Assembly: GCA_003455655.1 (NCBI GenBank)
Contig: DMQP01000080.1
Location: 1 to 14,443, forward strand
Origin: Treponema sp.
GTDB lineage: Bacteria; Spirochaetota; Spirochaetia; Treponematales; Treponemataceae
DNA: 14,443 nt
Reading direction: 5' to 3'
Made by a program: the position numbers and the translations under genes. The notes under the pieces were generated by a model. It was not told the DNA's origin. It was given only the letters and a program-made list of their open reading frames with translations, and searched no databases. The first letter of the stretch is position 1; each line of letters begins with the position of its first letter. This document shows, piece by piece, positions 6,012 through 12,111 of this stretch.

Positions 6012-6374
6012 ATGGAGACAGACTTGCTAAATAAAGGGCGCTTTACCCGTATTGAACACATAAAGCGTCCTGAAGATTTCCAGAAACTTTTTAAAACAGG
6101 GAAGAGAGTCAGCGTTGCCGGAGCAAAGCTCTTCTATATGCTGAATGACCGAAACATAAATCGAATCGGATTTCCTCTTCCCCGCGGTTATGGTAATGCT
6201 GTGGAACGCAACAAGTCCAAGCGTTACAGCCGTGAAACATATCGTTTTTTTAAAACGCACCTGAACACCGGTTACGATATGCTCCTTTTAGTATACCCCG
6301 GAAATGACTCGTTCCACTCGCGGTGCGAACAATTTAAGACATTATGCCAAAAGGCTGGTTTATTACAGGACTAA
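6012..6374 (+). CDS. rnpA: Ribonuclease P protein component
   Basis: RnpA is the protein cofactor of RNase P, which matures tRNA 5' ends. The product is 120 residues from the ATG at 6012. It has the family pattern [12 protein letters not shown] followed by the RNR-type motif [10 protein letters not shown] at 66-75. That motif is usually RNRxKRxxRE, so the third position is Lys instead of Arg. The start is uncertain: AAGGG touches the ATG at 6012 with no spacer, whereas GGAG at 6014-6017 is 6 nt from an in-frame TTG at 6024, which would remove four residues. I keep the ATG, but the TTG is at least as likely. Its 3' end overlaps yidD by 31 bp. Confidence 0.93.
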   Translation: METDLLNKGRFTRIEHIKRPEDFQKLFKTGKRVSVAGAKLFYMLNDRNINRIGFPLPRGYGNAVERNKSKRYSRETYRFFKTHLNTGYDMLLLVYPGNDSFHSRCEQFKTLCQKAGLLQD

Positions 6375-6670
6375 ATTCTTTTTTTTCAAAACTGTTTAGT
6401 TCGGTGATACGATTTTATCAAGTATTTGTCTCTCCGCTGTTTCCAGCGTGCTGCAGGTATACACCTACCTGCTCTCAGTACGCACTTGACGCTATTAGAA
6501 TTCACGGAGCGTTTAAGGGTTCAATTCTTTCAATAAGAAGAATACTGCGATGTAATCCCTATCATAAAGGCGGTTATGATCCAGTTCCAGAATGTAAACA
6601 AACAAAAACCGAAAAGAGGAATTTGCCATGGATAAAAACACTGTTTGGGCAATCGTTCTGTCATTCTTAG
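6344..6670 (+). CDS. yidD: Membrane protein insertion efficiency factor YidD
   Basis: YidD is a small membrane-associated protein that assists YidC-dependent insertion and is nearly always encoded between rnpA and yidC. The family core is complete: [33 protein letters not shown] at 23-55, KG, and the closing [18 protein letters not shown] at 65-82, with conserved Cys at 36-37, 43 and 70. At 108 residues it is longer than the usual 70-90, with an N-terminal extension and a 26-residue tail. The tail exists because the gene runs 43 bp into yidC. No clear ribosome-binding site precedes the ATG; coupling to rnpA translation is likely. A later GTG (codon 21) is possible but would leave little before the core. 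Confidence 0.93.
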   Translation: MPKGWFITGLNSFFSKLFSSVIRFYQVFVSPLFPACCRYTPTCSQYALDAIRIHGAFKGSILSIRRILRCNPYHKGGYDPVPECKQTKTEKRNLPWIKTLFGQSFCHS

Positions 6671-8448
6671 TGGTTGTTGTTTCTGCTGTTGTTGAAATAA
6701 AAGTTATTATTCCACGCCAGCAAGCAAAAGCCGCAGAAAAAGCATTAGTGCAGCAGAAGGAAGAAGAAGCCCGTCAGCAGCAGCTTGCAAGTAGACAGCT
6801 TGTAGCAACTGAAGAAAATAAGACAGAAAGTGAAGAAACAATACTTCCTGTTTCAGAAGAAAACTTTACCATCACTACTAACAAAGTGCAGGTAACTTTT
6901 ACCAATCGTGGTGGTGACATTGTAAGTTATAAACTGCTTGAACACTTAGATAAAGACACAAACTCTGGTGTTCAGATGGTAGACAATGTTACTCCTCTTA
7001 ACAGAGCATTTTCTATTTCGTTAGGAGATGCAACTGCAGATGTTCTTAATGATGTATTCAATGTAAAAAAAATTGACGACTACACAATTGGTTTTTACAA
7101 AAATTATGAATATACAGACGGTTCTGGAAACGTACAGAAATTTGTATTAGGAAAATTATATACATTCAAACCAGATGAATACATGTTCCGCCTTGATGTT
7201 ACTGTTAATGGTCAAGAAGGAACAACAGGTCTTAATGTAGACGGAGTTTCTTACACACTGCGAACTTCTCCACAGATTGGGCCTCATTACAATCCTAAAG
7301 ACCGTTACGAAGTAAGACAGTATGTTGCTTACAGTGGTAGCAAAAAAACAAAAAAAGCAATTTCAGATCGCTACTACAATAAAAAATATGAATGGGCTGG
7401 TGTAGCAGGAAAATATTTTACTATTCTTGTTAAACCCGAAAATGCAGCAAACATGAAAGAAAGCGTACGCTGTGTAACAGAAAGTTCAAACGACTATTCT
7501 AATGCACAAATTATGCTGACTCGTAATGCAATTGAAACAGCTCAGTCAACAGATTCTTATTATATTTATATTGGACCGCGTAACGAAACGGAACTTATAA
7601 AATACAATTCAAAAGAAACAAACAGTTGGGATTTAGTTAATGCAAAATTAAATCAAGCATTGCAAACAAGTGGCATTTTGTCTCCCATAGAAAAAGTGCT
7701 TAAGTGGGCAATGGAAATGATTTACAAATTGGTTCATAACTGGGGTCTTGCAATTATTGTTTTAACAGTAATTCTCAAAATTATTTTGTTCCCCTTAAAT
7801 AGAAAAAGCGCATTGGGTACACTTAAAATGCAGGAGCTTCAACCTCAAATGCAAGCACTGCAAGAAAAGTATAAAGATAATCCCCAGAAGATGCAGGAAG
7901 AAAGTGCTAAACTGTATAAAGCGGTCGGTTACAATCCAGCAAGCGGATGTTTACCCATCGTTCTGCAGATGATAATTTTGTTTGCAATGTACAATGTGTT
8001 CAACAACTATTTTGAATTCCGTGGTGCAAGCTTTATTAAGGGATGGATAGACGACCTTTCTGTTGGTGACAGCATTTGGACTTGGGAAAAACAGATTCCT
8101 CTTATTTCCGGATTTACACAGAACACACTGCGTATTCTTCCGTTTGTATATACTATTTCTCAGCTGTTCAACGGTATGATTACTCAGTATGGTGGAGCTG
8201 GTGGAGGACAGAGCAAAACACAGATGGCACTTCTTATGTACGGAATGCCAATCATGTTCTTCTTCATTTTGTATAATGTAGCAAGTGGTTTGATTTTGTA
8301 CTGGACAGTCAGCAACATTTTGCAGATGGGACAGCAAATTGTTATTAACAAAATAACGAAAAAGCAAAAATTAGAACTTGCAAAAAATCAAAAGCCGGTT
8401 AACAAGTTTGACGAAAAGTTTAAGTCTGGCAAAAAGAAAACACGCTGA
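6628..8448 (+). CDS. yidC: Membrane protein insertase YidC
   Basis: YidC inserts and folds inner-membrane proteins with or without the Sec translocon. The 606-residue product has the long Gram-negative layout: an N-terminal membrane helix (about 6-27), a Gln/Glu-rich stretch, a large periplasmic domain (about 80-350), and the conserved insertase core (about 360-585) with GCLPIVLQM and [14 protein letters not shown]. The charged residue of the hydrophilic groove, usually Arg, is Lys here: [15 protein letters not shown], Lys at 384. The C-terminus is basic, suited to ribosome contact. AGAGGA precedes the ATG. It overlaps yidD by 43 bp, and khpB starts 19 bp after its stop. Confidence 0.96.
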   Translation: MDKNTVWAIVLSFLVVVVSAVVEIKVIIPRQQAKAAEKALVQQKEEEARQQQLASRQLVATEENKTESEETILPVSEENFTITTNKVQVTFTNRGGDIVSYKLLEHLDKDTNSGVQMVDNVTPLNRAFSISLGDATADVLNDVFNVKKIDDYTIGFYKNYEYTDGSGNVQKFVLGKLYTFKPDEYMFRLDVTVNGQEGTTGLNVDGVSYTLRTSPQIGPHYNPKDRYEVRQYVAYSGSKKTKKAISDRYYNKKYEWAGVAGKYFTILVKPENAANMKESVRCVTESSNDYSNAQIMLTRNAIETAQSTDSYYIYIGPRNETELIKYNSKETNSWDLVNAKLNQALQTSGILSPIEKVLKWAMEMIYKLVHNWGLAIIVLTVILKIILFPLNRKSALGTLKMQELQPQMQALQEKYKDNPQKMQEESAKLYKAVGYNPASGCLPIVLQMIILFAMYNVFNNYFEFRGASFIKGWIDDLSVGDSIWTWEKQIPLISGFTQNTLRILPFVYTISQLFNGMITQYGGAGGGQSKTQMALLMYGMPIMFFFILYNVASGLILYWTVSNILQMGQQIVINKITKKQKLELAKNQKPVNKFDEKFKSGKKKTR

Positions 8449-8455
8449 ATTTTAC

Positions 8456-8460
8456 GGAGG
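8456..8460 (+). promoter_or_regulatory. Ribosome-binding site that sets the khpB start
   Basis: GGAGG lies 7 nt upstream of the ATG at 8468. It decides against an in-frame ATG at 8378, which would overlap yidC by 71 bp and add a basic 30-residue extension not seen in the family. Confidence 0.8.
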
Positions 8461-8467
8461 TAAAGAT

Positions 8468-9184
8468 ATGGTTTACGAGTACGAAGCAAAAACAGAAAAA
8501 GAGGCAATAGAAAAAGCCGCTGCAGAATTGGGTCTTGAAAAAGATCAGTTCGATGTAGAAATTCTTGAGTCTCAGAAAAAATCACTGTTTAAAAACGGAT
8601 ATGTAAAAATCCGTGTTCATACGGTTGATTCAGCAGATCATGTTTCATCAGAATTTGACGGTTCTGTTCCTAATGCAACAACACGCAGAAACAATCCTAA
8701 AATTGTTGCGAATCCTCTTGCACAAGATGAATTTGAACAGAAACTCATGGACTTTGTTGGCATTATGATTGAAAAAATGGGCTACGAAGTTACTGTTGAA
8801 GTTATGTTCCGCGAAGACAAAAAAATTGGTCTTAAACTGAGCAGTTCAAGTTCTTCAATTCTTATTGGACGCAAAGGAAAGAATTTGGACGCAATGCAGC
8901 TTTTGGCAAATGTATATGCAGGTCACTTAGGACGCGAAGATGTGCGTGTTATTCTTGATAGCGAAAACTACAGAATCCGCCGTGAAGAAAGCTTGGTTCG
9001 TCTTGCCTATGTAACTGCAGATAAAGTTCGTGCAACTCGTAATTCGGTTTTGCTTGAACCTATGAATCCTTTTGAACGCAGACTTATTCACACAACGCTT
9101 AATGATATTCCCGATGTTGAAACCAAAAGCGAAGGTGATGGTTTATATAAGCAGGTGCGCGTCATTTACAAAGGTGTGCGCTAA
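8468..9184 (+). CDS. khpB: RNA-binding protein KhpB (Jag/EloR family)
   Basis: This family binds RNA with tandem KH and R3H domains and in other bacteria affects cell elongation and post-transcriptional control. The 238-residue product starts with a Jag N-terminal domain (1-50: MVYEYEAKTEKEAIEKAAAELG). A variable linker follows, then a KH domain with the GxxG loop GRKG at 134-137, and an R3H domain with FERRLIH at 202-208 (Arg204-x3-His208). Length and domain order are normal. The start was chosen from the GGAGG site. The gene follows yidC, as in many bacteria. Its RNA targets cannot be seen from sequence. Confidence 0.92.
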   Translation: MVYEYEAKTEKEAIEKAAAELGLEKDQFDVEILESQKKSLFKNGYVKIRVHTVDSADHVSSEFDGSVPNATTRRNNPKIVANPLAQDEFEQKLMDFVGIMIEKMGYEVTVEVMFREDKKIGLKLSSSSSSILIGRKGKNLDAMQLLANVYAGHLGREDVRVILDSENYRIRREESLVRLAYVTADKVRATRNSVLLEPMNPFERRLIHTTLNDIPDVETKSEGDGLYKQVRVIYKGVR

Positions 9185-9207
9185 TTCATCTTCTTAAGGA
9201 GTGAAGA

Positions 9208-9993
9208 ATGAAAAAACTGCTTAAACTGTTAACTGGTATAGTATTTGCTCTGAGCATGTCGTCTCTTTCTGCATTTACGGTTGAAGAAATAGTAAACCCA
9301 GATGTAATTGAAGAACTAAAAGCACAGGGCGTTGTTCAACATCGTTTTTACAAATCAGGTGACAGTTCAATTGTACTAGCACCCAAAACTCCGCTTGGAG
9401 AAGAGACAGCTGCTTTTTGGCCAGAAGATGCAGAAAAGCCTGTATTCATTATGGAAAACCTGTATTTGCTTAAAAAAGCAGAACTGGGAGACGGTGACGT
9501 TTCAAAAATGGATACAGATCTTGTTTCAAGAATTATTCGTTCTGTAAGCAAAATGGAAGGAATGCAGTATTATTCTTATTCTGACAAAAAAGTTAAAACA
9601 CTTTACAAAGAATGTTACTGTATTGCTGGTCCCAATGACCGAACCCGCGTGCCCGATGATACAGAAGGAAGCGCTGAAGGTAAAGTTATGTACTGTATGC
9701 AGAATGATTGTTCTTTTGGAAAAACAAACTACCGGTTGGAGTACCATCAGCAGAGTAAAGAAACAAGTGCTGGTTTTATAAACGTAAGCCCTGTGTATAT
9801 TGGATTTATAAAAGCTGTAGATACAAACAATTTGCGCATCAGTCTTGTTGTAAATGACTGTGGAGACAGTTTTGTAGTTTACATGCTTGTTCAGGCAAGG
9901 TTTCCTGCCCTTTCCATCATAGAAAACAAAATGAATGATTCATTCCGCGGAAGGCTTGAAGCAATTTACAAATGGTTTGTTGCACAGTTTTAG
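9208..9993 (+). CDS. Unrecognised exported protein
   Basis: I do not recognise this 261-residue protein by name. It has a clear signal peptide: MKKLL, a hydrophobic stretch, then SLSA|FT with likely cleavage after Ala22, and no lipobox Cys. The mature part has five Cys (136, 138, 163, 168, 218), including C-x-C and C-x4-C pairs, which in the periplasm could form disulfides. It appears soluble, with mixed alpha/beta character and no further membrane segment. AAGGAG lies about 6 nt before the ATG, and it sits 23 bp after khpB and 24 bp before the immunophilin gene, so it is surely co-transcribed. I suspect a treponemal family conserved beside jag; this is memory-based and unverified. Confidence 0.85.
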   Translation: MKKLLKLLTGIVFALSMSSLSAFTVEEIVNPDVIEELKAQGVVQHRFYKSGDSSIVLAPKTPLGEETAAFWPEDAEKPVFIMENLYLLKKAELGDGDVSKMDTDLVSRIIRSVSKMEGMQYYSYSDKKVKTLYKECYCIAGPNDRTRVPDDTEGSAEGKVMYCMQNDCSFGKTNYRLEYHQQSKETSAGFINVSPVYIGFIKAVDTNNLRISLVVNDCGDSFVVYMLVQARFPALSIIENKMNDSFRGRLEAIYKWFVAQF

Positions 9994-10017
9994 TGTGACA
10001 AATCAAAGGGGGAAAAG

Positions 10018-11055
10018 ATGAAACTTAAAAGAATAATGGGAATGCTGCTCTTTAGTTGTATTCTACTTTCATTTGGAGGATGTATGTCTAGAAGCGAAAA
10101 AGTGCTTGAAGGAAAAGAAGGCCTGTTTGCTGTAATTGAAACACAAAAAGGTGAAATCGTTTTGGAATTGTTTTACAAAGAAGCACCATTAACGGTTACA
10201 AATTTTGTTGGCCTTGCAGAGGGAACACTTACTGCAGCAAAAGGAAAACCATTTTATAATGGACTAAAGTTCCACCGTGTAATAAGCAAAGCAAACCGTG
10301 ACTCACAGGATTTTATGATTCAAGGTGGAGACCCTCGTGGCGATGGAACAGGTGGTCCTGGATATGAATTTTTGAATGAATATGTAGAAGGACTTAATTT
10401 CAATCAGCCTGGTATGCTTGCAATGGCAAACCATGGAACACACACAAACGGAAGTCAGTTCTTTATTACCATAGCTCCTGCAACATGGCTTAACGGCGGA
10501 TACACTATCTTCGGAAAAGTTGTTGATGAAGAAAGTCAGAAAGTAGTTAATTCAATTGTTGTTAACAACAAAATGGATAAAATTACCATTGTTCGCAAAG
10601 GCGCAGAAGCAGAAGCTTTTACTGCAACACAAGCAGACTGGGATCGTGAAAACAAAGCTGCACAAGAAAAGAGAATTGCAGAAATCAAAGAAAGCTTCCC
10701 TGGTGTTAGCGAAGATCCAAGCACAGGTATTTTCTACATAATCACAAAAGAAGGAAAAGGTGAAAAATGTGGAACTGGAAAAACAGCTTACACACACTAC
10801 AGAGGATATTTAGTAGAAAAACCAACTACAGGAAATCAGTTTGACTCTTCTGAAGGACGTGCACCTCTTGATTTTGTAACTGGTGAAGATAAAATGATAA
10901 AAGGTTTTGACCTTATGGTTCAGGACATGAAGGTAGGAGAAAAGCGAACGATAATTCTTCCTCCTGAATACGGCTACGGTTCTCAAGGATACCCTGGAGT
11001 TATTCCTGCAAATTCATACATTGCTTTTGATATTGAACTTGTAGAAATCAAATAG
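10018..11055 (+). CDS. Dual-family immunophilin lipoprotein (cyclophilin plus FKBP)
   Basis: The protein joins two unrelated prolyl cis-trans isomerases, so it likely catalyses proline isomerisation in envelope proteins. Residues 1-22 form a lipoprotein signal ending LLSFGGC, with Cys22 as the lipidation site (a relaxed, spirochaete-like lipobox). The cyclophilin domain (about 36-193) keeps catalytic Arg87, FMIQ at 99-102 and Trp157; the usual active-site His is Tyr (GGYTIFG). A charged helix (200-230) links to the FKBP domain (about 245-344), which keeps Tyr261, Phe275-Asp276, Phe286, Tyr320, Ile329 and Phe337; the pocket Trp is Phe297. Both sites look active. AAGGGGG precedes the ATG. Such CFBP-type fusions have been reported, I believe including in Treponema denticola. 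Confidence 0.93.
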   Translation: MKLKRIMGMLLFSCILLSFGGCMSRSEKVLEGKEGLFAVIETQKGEIVLELFYKEAPLTVTNFVGLAEGTLTAAKGKPFYNGLKFHRVISKANRDSQDFMIQGGDPRGDGTGGPGYEFLNEYVEGLNFNQPGMLAMANHGTHTNGSQFFITIAPATWLNGGYTIFGKVVDEESQKVVNSIVVNNKMDKITIVRKGAEAEAFTATQADWDRENKAAQEKRIAEIKESFPGVSEDPSTGIFYIITKEGKGEKCGTGKTAYTHYRGYLVEKPTTGNQFDSSEGRAPLDFVTGEDKMIKGFDLMVQDMKVGEKRTIILPPEYGYGSQGYPGVIPANSYIAFDIELVEIK

Positions 11056-11077
11056 TTTATCCAACTAAACTGAATTG

Positions 11078-11109
11078 AAAGAGTACTGCTTTTGTGGTAC
11101 TCTTTTTTT
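11078..11109 (+). terminator. Intrinsic terminator ending the rpmH-to-immunophilin unit
   Basis: AAAGAGTAC (11078-11086) pairs perfectly with GTACTCTTT (11097-11105) around a 10-nt loop, and the T-run continues to 11109. This is a strong Rho-independent terminator 22 bp after the immunophilin stop. The ATG of the next gene begins at the very next base, 11110. Confidence 0.85.
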
Positions 11110-12111
11110 ATGGGTCAGACATCTTTTTTAGCAGCCTTGTGCTTGCTCTTGTCTTCTGTCGAATATGCAATTCCAAAACCGCTTCCTTTTTTACGCTTAG
11201 GTCTTGCAAATTTACCCATCATTCTTTCATTAAGAAAACTTTCTGTGCGTAATGTTTTATTGCTAACACTTTTAAAAATTGTTGGCCAAGCAATTATAAG
11301 CGGAACTCTTTTTAGTTATGTTTTTTTACTAAGTGCAAGTGGCAGTATTGCAAGCGTCTGTATAATGCTTTTGTTAACAAGAGTGTGCAAAAACGCTGTG
11401 TCAGATTTTGGTGTAACACTTGCAGGCTCTCTTGCAAATAATGTGTCACAGTTACTGTGTGCGCGCTTGTTGTTAGGAAAAACATCTGTTGTACTTATTG
11501 CTCCTCTTCTTTTTACAGTTGGATTTGTTACTGGAGTTGCATTAGGAACTTTTGTCTTGTTGTTTGAAAATCGTTCTAAATGGTATGCACAGTTAGATGT
11601 TCTTTATAAAAATGCACTTGTGCAAAAACCTGAGGAATGTAAAAAAAATAAAGCAGCTCTTGTGTGGTTTTTCTTTTCAATTAGTCTTGCTTTTGTGTTT
11701 TTATTTTTGCGCAATGTACTTGTTGAATGGATTTGTGTTTTTGTTTTTTTTATTGCAGCAAGTATCAAACGAAAACATGTTGTTTCAATTCTTCCATCAA
11801 TGTTTGTAACAATAACACTTGTAGCACTTGCTCTATTTACTCCATCAGGAAAAGTTTTATATACCTTTGGAAACTTTCGTGTAACGGCTGGTTCTTTATT
11901 GAATGGATTACAAAGAAGTGGTCTTCTTGTTGGAATGGTTTTTCTTTCTCAATGTGCAATTAGTCCTCAGTTACAACTTCCAGGAAAATTTGGAAGCCTT
12001 GTTCAAGAAGTGTTACAGTATGCAGAAAAACTAACACAAAGCAAACCACATTTTAAAAAACAAAATGTCTTTGTTGCATTAGACACATGGTTGGATTCAA
12101 TATGCAAGTAG
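11110..12111 (+). CDS. Gx-type transporter (heptaprenyl diphosphate synthase component I family), probable fusion with an EcfT/CbiQ-like domain
   Basis: The 333-residue membrane protein has two parts. Residues 1-155 have several hydrophobic helices and the motif EYAIPKPLPFLRLGLANLPIIL, characteristic of the Hpre_diP_synt_I or Gx transporter family, regarded as ECF-type substrate-binding components of unknown substrate. Residues 155-185 are a charged linker. Residues 185-333 have further hydrophobic segments and a stretch (GNFRVTAGSLLNGLQRSGLL, 254-273) resembling the conserved EcfT/CbiQ pattern of a Thr-x-x-Gly-Leu region, Arg, then a membrane helix. That half looks like a shortened T component. 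I start at ATG 11110; an in-frame TTG at 11092 lies in the terminator loop. No Shine-Dalgarno is present. The first-part assignment is fairly sure, the second is inference. Confidence 0.8.
   Translation: MGQTSFLAALCLLLSSVEYAIPKPLPFLRLGLANLPIILSLRKLSVRNVLLLTLLKIVGQAIISGTLFSYVFLLSASGSIASVCIMLLLTRVCKNAVSDFGVTLAGSLANNVSQLLCARLLLGKTSVVLIAPLLFTVGFVTGVALGTFVLLFENRSKWYAQLDVLYKNALVQKPEECKKNKAALVWFFFSISLAFVFLFLRNVLVEWICVFVFFIAASIKRKHVVSILPSMFVTITLVALALFTPSGKVLYTFGNFRVTAGSLLNGLQRSGLLVGMVFLSQCAISPQLQLPGKFGSLVQEVLQYAEKLTQSKPHFKKQNVFVALDTWLDSICK

Noticed and set aside
7951..8367. 138-codon minus-strand open frame
   Set aside because: It is antisense to the conserved insertase core of yidC. The peptide is Cys/His-rich noise with no domain pattern.
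8378..8467. Longer khpB start overlapping yidC
   Set aside because: The extra 30 residues are a basic shadow of the yidC tail; a GGAGG site 7 nt before the ATG at 8468 and the normal Jag N-terminus set the start.
11092..11109. TTG start for the transporter
   Set aside because: It lies in the terminator loop and adds six residues (MWYSFF) with no homologous meaning; the ATG at 11110 fits the family start better. Not fully excluded.
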